From Toxorhynchites rutilus septentrionalis (Eukaryota; Arthropoda; Insecta; Diptera; Culicidae): DNA of 64,000 bases. The stretch spans positions 16,568,416 through 16,632,415 of the forward strand of contig NC_073746.1 in the NCBI RefSeq assembly GCF_029784135.1. The letters are read 5' to 3'. Both the position numbers and the translations under genes were made by a program. Shown in pieces: positions 22,818 to 34,481 of this stretch. The number at the start of each line of letters is the position of its first letter. The first letter of the stretch is position 1. The notes below the pieces were generated by a model. The model had not been told where the DNA came from. It made no database searches and saw nothing but the letters and a program-made list of their open reading frames with translations.

Positions 22818-25329
22818 TTTTTCTTTTTTTTTTTTCCAAAATATATATTTTATTAAGGCACATGTGGCGTTAGCCTGACGGGGCCGGGAGTCCAATATTT
22901 TGACAATTTTTGTCTTACAACTATGTTAGTAATATGTAACCGATTACTCGCGGTTGGCTCGAGGTTAGTATTACAAGTGTTCTCATAATTGGTATGTTGT
23001 AGTCTTCGATGCTCTGTACGTGTGCCCGACACGGGATACTTCCTATTGGGATGCAGCTGACCGTTAATCAGCAACGCCCCCCTAGTCTGCATCCCATATC
23101 TAGCGTGGTACGTCTTTCTCGCCTCGAGGAATCCAGGATAGAATGGTCACTAGCCGGCGCAATCATCAGCTCGTGTGGAGTTGTCATGAGCGGTACAACC
23201 TTTGGCTCTTGTTGAATCATCAGTGGACTGCACAACCTTCGGCCCGTGCATCTGTAAAGAGTGTGTATATGTATTGCCGCGACTAAGTAAAAATTTATCG
23301 ATCGGATAGGAGGGATATGAAACGGGGGCACAACGAAGGAAACATCATTAAACGTTGACATCGGCGTTTCTGAGGAACAGGTATAGATGAAGCAGAAGAT
23401 CAGGATCACGGCTACCTAAGATATCCCGGACGGGGATATCCGATTGTCTACCTTGTGCTCTCAGTGCTCTAGAGAGCTGAGAGCGAGCAGCATGGAACCG
23501 GATACACGACCAGACAACATGCTCGATGTCGTGGTAGCCATCGCCACAACCACAAAGATTGTTTGCTGCGAGCCCAATGCGATAAAGATGCGCGTTTAGG
23601 TTGTAGTGATTGGACATAAGCCGAGATATCACGCGAATTAAATCACGACCTACATTCAATCCCTTGAACCATGCACTCGTCGAGACCTTAGGGATAATCG
23701 TGTGTAACCAACGACCGAACTCATCTCCACTCCACATGCGCTGCCAACTAACGAGTGTGTCCTGACGAGGAATGTGAAAAAATTCATTATAGGCAATTTG
23801 CCTTTCAAAAAGTGTGCCTTCTGAAGCGCCCACCTTAGCTAGCGAGTCCGCTTTCTCATTCCCCGGAATCGAGCAATGAGAGGGAACCCATGCTAAGGTA
23901 ATCTTGAATAATTTTTCGACCAAAACACTCAATAGATGTCTTATTCTTGTTAGGAAATAAGTTGAGCGTTTATCAACTTTCATTGAGCGGATTGCCTCTA
24001 TTGAGCTGAGACTGTCTGAAAAAATAAAATAATGGTCGATGGGCAGTGTTTCAATGATCCCTAGAGCATAGTATATCGCACCCATTTCTGCGACATACAC
24101 GGAACAAGGATCTTTGAGTTTGAAAGAGGCACTGGAATTTTCATTGAAGATGCCAAAGCCAGTGGACCCATTTATGTATGAACCGTCAGTAAAGAACATT
24201 TTATCAGATCCAACTTTCCCATATTCTGCCGAAAATATCGGCGGAATAGAATCGGAGCGTAGGTGGTCTGGCATTCCATGGATTTTTTTGTCGCATGGAC
24301 AGATCAAAAATGACAGAGGAATTGCAGAAGTATGGGAAGCAAACTTGGTTGGAGATGCCTGGTGAAGGGTGCACGTCGTGGGTAAGGTACTCATGGTATA
24401 AAGACATAAAACTTGACTGAGGAGTCAGTTGGAGTAGATTTTCGAAGTTATCAATCACCAATGGATTCATGATCTTGCAACGGATGAGAAATCTGTAGGA
24501 TAATTCTGTGAACCGAAGAGTAAGCGGGGGTACTCCTGCCAAAACTTCGAGACTCATCGTATGTGTCGAATGCAAACACCCCATGGCTATACGCAAGCAA
24601 CGATATTGTATTCTCTCCAGCTTGAGAATATGAATCCTGGCAGCTGATCGGAAGCAAAAACTGCCATATTCTAACACTGATAATATCGTTGTTTTGTACA
24701 GCTGAATGAGGTCTCCTGGATGGGCACCCCACCATGTTCCGGTAATTGTTTGGAGAAAATTGATTCTTTGCTGGCATTTCTGTTTCAAATACGCAATGTG
24801 TCTCCCCCATGTACACTTAGAATCAAAATATACACCCAGGTACTTGAAAAACATAGAGTGTTGGACCGTTTTGCCGGATAGGTAAAGCTGGAATTGGGCG
24901 GGTTCGTGCTTCCTAGAAAAAACGACCATTTCAGTTTTCTCCGTAGAGAATTCGATACCCAGCTTGAGGGCCCACGTGAACAGATTGTTCAGGGTATCTT
25001 GCAAGGATTTTTGCAGAACGGCGGGATTAGTACCCGTGATGGAAATAACTCCATCGTCTGCAAGTTGTCTCAGCGTGCAATCTCTAGTTATACAATCATC
25101 CATATCATTGACGTAAAAACTGTACAAGAGGGGGCTTAGGCAGGAGCCTTGTGGTAGGCCCATAAAACTGTAACGAGAAGATTTCGAGCTGCCATGAGAG
25201 AAAATCATGTGCTTTTCTGACAGTAAATTGTACAGGAAATTGTTGAGAATTGGTGAAAGTCCACGATTATGAAGCTTCTCTGAGAGAATTTCCATGGAAA
25301 CTTAATCAAATGCCCCTTTGATATCGAGA
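22818..25329 (-). mobile_element. LINE-A, 5'-truncated, inserted in gag
   Basis: The 11-bp target duplication AAAACGTTAAT lies at 22807-22817 and 25330-25340. On the minus strand it carries the end of a reverse transcriptase, an RNase H, an approximately 500-bp 3' UTR, an AATAAA-like signal near 22855 and an A-rich tail (T-run at 22820-22838). Truncated inside the RT domain. Closely related to LINE-B. Confidence 0.88.
23348..25329 (-). pseudogene. LINE-A RT C-terminus and RNase H
   Basis: Reading right to left: an RT core with GLPQGSCLSPLLYSFYVND and the LADD catalytic box, a thumb region, then an RNase H with all four acids (FFTDGS, YVAEMGAI, IFSDSLSS, NEKADSLAK). It ends with a Cys/His cluster (CGCGDGYHDIEHVVWSC). 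A TAA lies near 25300 and a frameshift in the T-run near 24290 joins two long frames (363 and 348 codons). The RNase H places it in the I/Loa-like group rather than Jockey. Inactive. Confidence 0.85.
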
Positions 25330-25340
25330 AAAACGTTAAT

Positions 25341-25849
25341 CACGAAAAAGTTATAAACCATTTTGATTTATTTCGTGAATAATGCACGAAATAATTTAAT
25401 GAAGATACAATTGAACACTATAAATCAGAGAATACAATTTGTTGTTGATAGTGGAGCTAGTTGTTCCCTGATATCATACAATAAATTTCCCAAACATTTC
25501 AAAATCAATAAGCAAGATATAATCAAAATAAGAGAAATAAACGGAATAATTCATTCTCTTGAAAGTACGACTTTACCAGTCATCTATGGAAATGCTATTT
25601 TTTGGATAAGATGTCACATTGTTGATACTTTACCCAGTAATATATCAGGATTACTGGGTTCAGATTTCTTGAAGGAACATGGAGCTACTATAAATTATGA
25701 AGATAATAAAATTACTTCACTTGACACACGTCTGATGAAAGTGTATATTTGACTATCCCAGCAAGATCTGAAATTATTTTTAATACATCTACCAATAAGA
25801 GTGATGAGCTTGTAATTTTAAATAAGGAGATCGCTCATTATGTGTACAT
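25341..25849 (+). pseudogene. gypsy-like aspartic protease and start of pol
   Basis: The frame from 25363 carries VVDSGASCSLI (catalytic DSGA) and, about 65 residues on, GLLGSDFL, the usual protease pair. The gag frame ends just upstream in a different frame, consistent with a programmed shift between gag and pol. Pol continues across a stop near 25750 into PARSEIIFNTSTN and is split at 25849 by the foldback; it resumes at 27104. Confidence 0.8.
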
Positions 25850-27095
25850 TAGGGTGCCGATGAATGTATGGGGAAAAATCGACCCTAAAATTTTAAAAAG
25901 TTACCCGATACAAAATGTTCACCACCTCGAAATAACACCCTATGCCAAAAGTTTCAGCTCAATCGGACTTAAGGGAGAGTGGCGCAAAGCGGTCAAAGTT
26001 TGAGTTTTTTGAAAATCGAAAAATCACCCAAAATAAAGGAAATCGGGGTTTTCAAAAACAAAATTTTAATGCCAAATGTCTTAAAATTGCATGAAACGTC
26101 GAGATCTAGTGTCATCTCGAAAAAAAAAATTTCTGTCAAAAATCGACACTCTGGGACTTAGTTTTTTTCGGCATGCGGAACGAAAAGTATGGTTTAGGGT
26201 GCCAATAAAAACAGTTATCTTGGTTATTCATTCGGAACTTGCTACGAAATGTTGATTTGCACAATAATATACACTATGCAAAATATTAGCTCATTCGGAC
26301 TTCATTTACTGGTATTGTAGACGTTAAAATTTGAGTTTTATGAAAATCGAAAAATCAGCGGAAATCGGGGTTCTTAAAAAAAATTGATGCCAAAAGTCTC
26401 AAAATTGCATGACACGGTGAGATTTACAGTTATCTCATAATTTTATTTTTTTTCAAAAATCAATTTTTCACACAAAAAAACGACCAAGTGCCAAAAAAAA
26501 CATATTTTATAAGAAAAAATTCGAGATAACTGTAAATCTCGACGAATAATGTAATTTTAAGACAGTTGGCATAAAAAAATATTTAAAACCTCGATTTTCG
26601 GTGATGTTTCGTTTTTCAAAAAAAAAAACTCAAATTTTAACGTTTGTGACACCAGTAAATGAAGTCCGAATGAGCTAATATTTTGAATAGGGTATATTAT
26701 TGTTCAAATCAACATTTGGTAGCAAGTTCCGAACGAAAAATCGAGATAACTATTTTTATTATCACCCTAAACCATACTTTTCGTTTCGCATGCCCAAAAA
26801 AAAACTATGTTCCAGAGTGTCGATTTTTGACCAAAAAAAATTTCCGAGATGACACTAGATCATGCAATTTTAAGATATTTGGAATCAATTTTTTTTTCGA
26901 AAACCCCGATTTCCTTCACTCCCCTCTTGGGTGATTTTTCGATTTTCAAAAAACTCAAACTTTGACCGCTTTGCTCCACTCTCCCTTAAGTCCGGTTGAG
27001 CTGATATTTGGCATAGGGTGTTTTTTCGAGGTGGTGAACATTTTTTATGGAGTAACTTTTTGAAACTCGAGATGACCATTTTCATTGGCACCCTA
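25850..27095. mobile_element. Hierarchical foldback element, 8-bp target duplication
   Basis: Ends TAGGGTGCC / GGCACCCTA with GTGTACAT on both sides (25842-25849, 27096-27103). The duplication fits the nTnnnnAn pattern of hAT elements. The element is almost entirely palindromic (arms of about 530-600 bp). Each arm holds two similar modules, the inner beginning again with TAGGGTGCC at 26195 and its inverse ending at 26769. No coding capacity. Confidence 0.85.
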
Positions 27096-27103
27096 GTGTA
27101 CAT

Positions 27104-27336
27104 AGCAAATAATATCGTAAAGGTAGAAAATGAACAAACACCCGTAAGAATACTAAATATGAGGAATAAACCTGTGAAACTACGTAATTTAAATGTAGAT
27201 AGTGAACCTTTATGGAATTATAATGTTATCAAAATACAAAATGATAAGCATGAACCAAGTCGTATAGACAAACTTTTCGAAAAATTAAATCTTGAGCATC
27301 TAGCAAAAGACGAAAAGGAAATGATTTCAAATATTT
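27104..27336 (+). pseudogene. gypsy-like pol, protease-RT linker
   Basis: Continues the pol frame with VENEQTPVRILNMRNKPVKL and ends at KDEKEMISNI, where LINE-B is inserted. The frame is undamaged here, indicating that insertions rather than point decay broke it. Confidence 0.7.
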
Positions 27337-30300
27337 TTTTTTTCCTTTATTGATTTAATTAGGCTCAAGTGGATAAAGAGCCACCATCAAGCAATACATT
27401 TTAAAACTATTTGAATATATTATAACTACATAATAATTAACTTAAGTCTAATTAGCTAAAACTACAGTGCAATATATAAAAAAAAATATAATTTATTCCT
27501 TCGTTGCCTCGTCGGTATCATCCTTGTCTGGAACAGTGCCTGTGGTGGGTCGTAATAACTACATCGCCAGTTGATGTAGCAACGGTATCCTTTGGTAGTG
27601 ACTGCCTCCTTGCTATGTTAATAGCTCCTGTAATGATCTTATCTCAACGGGTACTAAGTTCGGCTTATGTAATAGGAAAGGAAGGGAGAATGGACAAGTG
27701 GGAGTAGGAGATGCGACCTAAATAAAAATATTAGCGCTTCTTAGGAAGACATATATAGGGAACATAGAATTAGGGTCACGAGTAGCTAAGATGTCGCGAA
27801 CTGGCATGCGTGAGTGTACTCCTTGAGCCTCTAAATCGGCAACCAGGTTAATTCTTTCATTGCAAAATTCCTTACATGACCAAACAACGTGCTCGATGTC
27901 ATGATATCCTTGACCACAATTGCATAAATTGTTAGTAGCAAGACCTATGCGGAAGAGATGCGCATTTAGCGCGGAATGATTGGACATCAATCTGGACATA
28001 GTTCTAATAAAATTTCTGTCAAGATCTAACCCTTTAAACCAGGCCTTCGTTGAAACTTTGGGGATAATAGAGTATAGCCATCTCCCAAGGTCATCTCTGT
28101 TCCATTGGTTTTGCCAACTGGTGAGTGACTGCTGTCGGGAAATGGAGAAGAATTCCCGATACGCTATTTGTCTTTCAAAAACTGTACCCTGCATACTACC
28201 CATCTTTGCGAGTGTATCCGCTTTCTCATTACCAGGAATAGAGCAATGGGAAGGAATCCAAATGAAAGTGATTCGAATACTTTTATCAACAAGAAAGTTC
28301 AATGCATCTCTAATTTTGATAAGAAAATATGATGCTTTCGTCTGTTGTTTCAAGGATTGAATGGCTTGTATACTGCTAAGACCATCCGAGAAAATAAAAT
28401 AGTGATCAGGTGGTAAGGACTCAACGGTCTTAATTGCATGATGTATTGCAGCCAGTTCGGCAACATACACTGAACAAGGGTCTTCAAGTTTATGGAAGCT
28501 AGTGTGATGTTCGTTAAAGATACCAAAACCAGTGGATCCGTTGATTCTTGAACCATCAGTGAAAAACATTCTTGAAGAATTGATATGGTTCTATTTTGAA
28601 GCGAAAATATTAGGGATTAACGATGATCGAAGATGATCTGAAATGTCTCGAGTTTCGTCCTTCATAGAAAGATCGAAATCAACGGAAGATCTGCAAAAGT
28701 TCGGAAAGCTTACATTATTGACTGCTGAAGGTTTTATTTCTTGAGAAATGTAATGAGAGTACAGATCCATGGATCTCGACCGTTGGTTCAACTCGAGAAG
28801 TTTCTTACAATTCTCAATTACTAATGGGTTCATGATTTCGCTTCGGATTAAGAAGCGATAGGACAGTTCCCAAAACCGAACCTGCAATGGTAAAACACCT
28901 GCCAAGACTTCAAGGCTCATGTTGTGTGTTGATTGCATGCACCCTAAGGCTAAACGCAAGCAACGATACTGTATCCTCTCCAGTTTAATGATGTGGGTTC
29001 GAGCAGCCGAACGGAAACAAAACGAACCATATTCCATGACTGACAGAATTGTAGTTTTGTACAGCCGTATTAGGTCTTCTGGATGAGCACCCCACCATGT
29101 TCCAGTAACTGTCCGGAGAAAATTTGTTCTCTGTTGACATTTTTTATTCAGATACGCAATATGTTTTCCCCATGTATATTTAGCATCAAACCAAACTCCA
29201 AGATATTTGAAGCTTGTGGATTGAACGATGGTTTTGTAGAACAATTGAAGCAGAAGTTCGGGAGGTTGGTGCTTTCTAGAAAATACAACCATTTCTGTTT
29301 TCTCAGTTGAGAATTCAATACCTAGATTCACAGCCCATGTAGAAAATTATTTAAGGAAATTTGCAGCGGTCTTTGCAAATCAATAGTTCTAGTACCTGAT
29401 ATGGATACAACACTATCATCTGCCAGTTGCCTCAAAGTACATCCATCTGCAAGATGATCATCTATATCATTAATATAGAAATTATACAGAAGAGGACTTA
29501 AGCAAGAACCTTGAGGGAGACCTATGTAGCTAGTCCTAGAAACGGCACAATTTCCATGAGAAAAGTGCATGTGCTTTTCGGATAATAGATTAAACAAAAA
29601 GTTGTTTAAAATTGGTGAAAATCCTTGGTTGTGAAGTTTGTCGGATAAAATTCGTATAGATACTGAGTGAAACGCCCCTTTAATGTCTAAAAAAACAGAA
29701 GCCATCTGTTTTTTATTACCAAAGGTCGTCTGAATTTCGGAAGCAAGTAACGCGAGACAATCATTTGTCCCTTTGCCCTTGCGGAAACCGAACTGCGTAT
29801 CTGATAAAAAGTTATTCTCTTCAACCCATTCGTCTAAACGTCGGAGTATCATTTTTTCCAATAACTTACGGATAGCATGGCTATTGGTCTGTATGAGTTA
29901 TGGTGGGAAGCTGGCTTATTCGGTTTTTGAATGGCTATTACTCTCACTTGTTTCCACTCGATAGGGACAATATTTTGCTCAATAAACTTATTAAATAAAC
30001 GTTTCTTAGCGACGTTTGGAAGGTTCTTCCAAAAGATTAAATTTGATTCCATCGGAACCAGGAGCTGAATTATTGCACAAAAGAAGTGCAAGTGAGAATT
30101 CAATCATAGAAAACAATGTCTCGTTATTACTATTGGAAGACGATGTATTACGAGATATGTCTTCTGCAGGGACAAAATCTGGACATACTTTTTTGGCAAA
30201 ATCAAGAATCCATCGGTCTGAATACTCTTTGTTTTCGTTTGTATGGTTTTTGTTTCGCAAACACCTGGCTGTGTTCCACAGGGTATTCATAGATGTTTCC

Positions 30301-30462
30301 CTTGACAAACCATTGGCATATCGTCGCCAATAACTGCGTTTTTTCGCTCCAATAAGATTTTTGAATTTGGTCTCCAAAAGTTCATACTTATCAAAATTTT
30401 CCATTGAGCCATTTTTGCGAAAAATTTTGAAAGCAGAGGATTTATTGAAATAAGCATCCGAT
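27337..30462 (-). mobile_element. LINE-B, 5'-truncated, inserted in pol
   Basis: The 13-bp target duplication ATTTCAAATATTT lies at 27324-27336 and 30463-30475. Same family as LINE-A but longer, keeping the region upstream of RT. The tail on the plus strand is a T-run at 27334-27343. Confidence 0.88.
27718..30462 (-). pseudogene. LINE-B RT and RNase H
   Basis: From the truncated start: a linker (GAKKRSYWRRYANGLSRETS), RT motifs NNSAPGSDGIKF, SVFLDIKGAFHSV, FGFRKGKGTNDCLALL, GLPQGSCLSPLLYNFYINDI and LADD, then the thumb and an RNase H with TDGS, YVAELAAI, FSDGLSS and NEKADTLAK. It ends in CNCGQGYHDIEHVVWSC. Frameshifts lie near 30010-30050, 29870 and 29330 and a stop near 28590. Same domain order as LINE-A. 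Inactive. Confidence 0.85.
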
Positions 30463-30475
30463 ATTTCAAATATTT

Positions 30476-31021
30476 GCGAAAAATATAATGACATATTCTG
30501 TATTAAAAATGAATCATTAACCACTACAAAAGTGTATAAAGCATCAATAGAAGTGAATGATAATGTACAACCAGTGTATTCAAAACAATATCGACTACCA
30601 ACCTCACAAAAGGAGGAAGTTGGCAAACAAATTGACAATATGTTGAAGGATAAAACAATTAAAGCGATCATATCCGAATGGAATAGTCCATTACTTTTAG
30701 TACCGACACAATCGACAAACGATACCAAAAAGTGGAAACTAGTAATTTATTATTGAAAAGTAAATTCAGTTCTCCAAGATGACAAATTTCCCCTTCCGAA
30801 TATTGAGGAAGTAATCGACTCTCTCGCAGGAGCGAAGTATTTTTCACATCTGGATTTGTCTCAAGGCTATTACAAATGCGAGTTGAAGGCTTAGGATAGA
30901 CCAGTAACCGCGTTCACCAAGGCAACTGGCCAATATCAAATGAATAAAATAAGCCCTTCTAGCTTTTCTCGACTAATGACCGTAGCGATGTCCGGTCTAA
31001 ATGTAGAAAAAATGTCTTATA
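30476..31021 (+). pseudogene. gypsy-like reverse transcriptase, N-terminal half
   Basis: PVYSKQYRLPTSQKEEV and EWNSPLLLVPT identify the start of a Ty3/gypsy RT; FSHLDLSQGYYKCELK carries the first catalytic Asp. Stops lie at 30756 and near 30892, and a short deletion removes the segment before the SPSSF motif. The gene is split by the DD41D element just before its YLDD box. Confidence 0.8.
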
Positions 31022-31130
31022 CAGGGTTTTCCATTTCGGTCTTCCGAAAGCAGCCCTGCGCTGACAACCGTTTGACAGAGCTGTCAACCAAAGCGTCATA
31101 TCGTTAGTTGAATGTCTGCCATTTTACAGT

Positions 31131-32472
31131 ATGGATCGTTTTAGCATCGCACAACGTGTTAATTTTGTTAAATTATACTATAAAAATGATGAAAAACCGG
31201 CATATGTTTTTCGAGCATTACGGACGGATTTTGGTCGTCATGGACGGCCTACAGAGCACACAATCGCTAATGTAGTGCGTAAATTCGAACAAACTGGATC
31301 CGTAGCGGATAATGTGAAACCTGTGCATCATCGTAATATGCGTTCGGCCGAAAATATTGCTGCTGTTGCTGCCAGTGTGGAGGATGACCCGAATGTTTCG
31401 ATTCCACGGCGTGCTCAACAATTGGGCTTGTCAAACACATCATTGTGGCGAATTTTGCATTTGGACTTGCACCTACATCCATATAAAGTCCAACTGGTAC
31501 AAAAATTAGAGCGTGATGACCATGGAATGCGTCGGGCATACGTAGATTGGGTGAACGAACAACAGCAGCAAAATGCTGAATTTTTGCATCAATGGCACAT
31601 TTCGAGCTCGGTGGCTATGTGAACACACAAAATTTCCGTATATGGGGCTCAGAAAATCCACACGTGATTGTTGAGAGGCCATTGCATCCGCCAAAAGTCA
31701 CTGTTTGGTGCGCATTATGGTCTGGTGGAGTCATCGGGCCGTATTTCTTTGAAAATGAAGACGGCGAGACGGTAACTGTGAATGGTGAGCGCTATGGCCG
31801 CATGTTACCCGATTTTTTTTGCCACAAATTGAAGATATGGATACGGATGACATGTGGTTTCAGCAGGACGGTGCCACGTGCCACACAACACGAGTTAACA
31901 CACAGTGCAGCAATCGGTACTGTACCATTCCGTCAGCACGCATCCTGGAATAACGACCCGTTATAAAAACCAGACCCCTGCCACATGTTACCAGAAGGAG
32001 ATAACGAAAGAGATGCGATAAGAACGAGACGAGATAATGTGTAAAAATGAGATAATGCTAGAGCCAGGCTTTGTAAGACTCTAGCATAGATATAATGACC
32101 AGTCCCTTTTTAGTGTTCAATAAACGAAGAGCCTCGCTCTCGTCAAAATAAAGTTAGTTTTATTTATTAACTCACGACCGAACATGGCCATATTGCGAAC
32201 GAAATTTGAGGGACGCATAATTTTGCTTTTTGGCGATGCCAATTGGCCGTCCAGATCATGCGATTTAAACCCGCTAGACTTTTTTTGTGGGGTAATGCGA
32301 AAGACCGTGTCTATGCCAACTCTCCGCAAACTCTTGAACATTTGGAAGACAACATTCGTGAAGTTATGACCGAGATACCGCCCCATATGTGCCGTAAAGT
32401 CATTGAAAATTGATCAAGGTGTGCGAGGAAGTCCTAGGTGGACATTTGAATGATGTTGTATTTCACACATAA
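31131..32472 (+). pseudogene. DD41D transposase, copy 2
   Basis: The N-terminal 150 codons match copy 1 almost exactly. A 19-bp deletion near 31590 removes the first catalytic motif. The T-run frameshifts of copy 1 at 2260 and 2443 are present at the same places (31809 and 32280). A solo LTR splits the QQDGATCHTT block at 31892, and another short deletion lies near 32412. Inactive. Confidence 0.88.
31893..32172 (+). mobile_element. Solo LTR of an errantivirus-like retroelement
   Basis: 280 bp beginning AGTTAACAC and ending TTATTAACT, inverted ends of the gypsy/17.6 type. CACG occurs on both sides (31889-31892, 32173-32176), and removing LTR plus one CACG recreates the copy-1 sequence. Internal signals: GTTATAAAAACC (TATA-like, about 31961) and AATAAA near 32120. 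No internal coding region remains. It shows no resemblance to the LTR pair of the host retrotransposon. Confidence 0.85.
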
Positions 32473-32577
32473 TGGCATAAACCAAACTTTAATTTGAAAT
32501 AAAAGTTTCATCGAAATTCGAATTCTAAGTGTGTTTTATTTTAATTTACTTTCGGAATTTAAAGTTGGAAAACCCTG

Positions 32578-33279
32578 TATATTTGGATGATATCATCATA
32601 TTTGGCAAAACTATAAAAGATCACAACAAAAATTTGATACAGGTTTTCGAAAAATTGCGTTCAGTTAAACTTAAACTCAATCCATTAAAATGTAACTTTT
32701 TGCAGAAAAAACTGGTATATCTGGGACATATCAGCCAAAGGAATCAAGCCAGATCCTAAGAAAGTCGAATGTATAAAAACATGGTCTACGCCTAAAACAG
32801 CCGAGAAAATCAAAAGATTTATAGCCTTCGCAAACTGTTATAGAAAACATATTTAAAATTTCGCCAAAATTTGTATGTCTTTAAATTACCCAACAAGGAA
32901 AAATATTGAATTTAAATGGACGAGTGAATGTCATAGAGCATTTGACACACTTCGGGAAAAATTTATTAACCCACCAATTTTAGTTTTCCCGAATTTCGAC
33001 CAGGGAAATACATTTATTTTTCGCACTGATGCATCTGGAAAAGCAATAGGTGCAGTGTTAAGTAACAAAATTAATAATAAACCTTTGCCACTCGAGCTTT
33101 AAATAAAGCAGAGCTTAACTATGGAACTATAGAAAAAGAATTGTGTGCTATTGTGTGGTCAATCAAACACTTTAAACCATACTTATATGGTAGAACATTC
33201 GAAATATACACCGATCATAGACCTTTAGTCTACTTGTTTTCGATAAGAGATCCCTCTAGTCGATTAACAAAGTTTAGAC
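32578..33279 (+). pseudogene. gypsy-like RT C-terminal half and RNase H
   Basis: Starts at the YLDDIIIFGKT catalytic box, runs through KCNFLQKKLVYLGH, the connection, and RNase H motifs FRTDASGKAIGAVLS, TIEKELCAIVW and YTDHRPLVYLF. Frameshifts near 31000 and 32735 and stops near 32850 and 33100 break it. DD37E copy c interrupts it after DPSSRLTKFRL; the last RNase H motif follows at 34482. Confidence 0.82.
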
Positions 33280-33281
33280 TA

Positions 33282-34479
33282 AAGGGTGTGTCACATCAAA
33301 TTGCATCACGGAAAAAACGCTGTAGAAATTCGCTCAGTAGACCGATCCTTTTGTAAATTTTAGACAGTAAAATAAAAACTATTAAACAACTTCTGGCATT
33401 TTCTTTTTATTCATACTTCGAGCCCAAGCCCGTATGCTCGTACCTTCCTCTTTACCCCGTCCATAAGGTTCTGTGCAACGTCAGGTTGTAGTTTTTTTTA
33501 ACAGAAATCCATTTTCTCTTGAAGTCCTCCTCCGATTTGACAACTTTTGGGTTCTTCCGGAGGGCCTGCTTCATAACCGCCCAATATTTCTCTATTGGGC
33601 ACGAAGGTGACCCCGTTGGCTTCGTACCACTCCAACACGTCCTTTGAATAGTGACACGAAGCGAGATCCGGCCAGAAGATGGTCGGGCCCTCGTGCTGCT
33701 TCAATAGTGGTAGTAAGCGCTTCTGTAGGCACTCCTTATGGTAAACCTGCCCGTTTACCGTGCCGGTCATCACGAAGGTGGCGCTCCGCTTTCCGCAAGA
33801 GCAGATCGCTTGCCACACCATGTACTTTTTGGCAAACTTGGATAGTTTCTGCTTGCGAATCTCCTCCGGAACGCTGAATTTGTCCTCTGCGGAGAACAAC
33901 AACAGGCCCGGCAGCTGACGAAAGTCCGCTTTGACGTAGGTTTCGTCGTCCATTACCAGGCAATGCCTTTCGTCGCGGTTAGGAGCCTCCTGAACTTGTA
34001 TGTACGCAGGCCCTCCCGCTGCTTGATCCGCTGAACGAATGAACTTGACAAATTCAGCTTATTGGCGACATCCCGGACCGAACTTCTCGGATCACGTCTA
34101 AACTGCTTAACTACGCGCTTGTGATCTTTTTCACTGACGGAGCATCCATTTTTGCCGTTCTTCACCTTCCGGTCGATGGTTAGGTTCTCGAAGTATCGTT
34201 TTAGTACTCTGCTGACCGTGGATTGGACGATTCCCAGCATCTTACCGATGTCCCGATGTGACAACTCCGGATTCTCGAAATGAGTGCGCAGGATTCATTC
34301 ACGACGATCTTTTTCGTTCGACGACATTTTTCCAAATTTACGAAAAATTGACAGTGAAGCATGGCCAACGTGATCTATACAGTCTTATCTGATTATAAGC
34401 GAAAGCTGAAGATATAATTCCTAAAAATTAAATTTCTACAGCGTTTTTTCCGTGATGCAATTTGATGTGACACACCCTT
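33282..34479 (-). mobile_element. DD37E element, copy c
   Basis: Both TIRs (AAGGGTGTGTCACATC and inverse) are present, with TA at 33280-33281 and 34480-34481. Inserted into the RNase H gene of the LTR retrotransposon in antisense. About 100 bp shorter than copy a because of internal deletions. Confidence 0.92.
33411..34327 (-). pseudogene. DD37E transposase, copy c
   Basis: Starts at 34327 (ATG). Deletions near 33965 (between the N-terminal and first catalytic blocks) and near 33600 (loss of the KEMNPPNAPELRPIE segment) break the gene and remove the catalytic Glu. VMDDETYV and FWPDLASCHY remain. Confidence 0.88.
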
Positions 34480-34481
34480 TA

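Larger units (their letters stand above)
31022..32577 (+). mobile_element. DD41D mariner-like element, copy 2
   Basis: CAGGGTTTTCCA at 31022 and its inverse ending 32577, with TA at 31020-31021 and 32578-32579. Without its 280-bp solo LTR and 4-bp duplication it is about 1.27 kb. It sits within the RT gene of the LTR retrotransposon. Confidence 0.9.

Noticed and set aside
30006..30728. 240-codon minus-strand open frame
   Set aside because: It crosses the LINE-B insertion boundary at 30462: the N-terminal part is antisense of the gypsy-like RT and only the rest is LINE-B. It is a chimera of two elements, not a gene.
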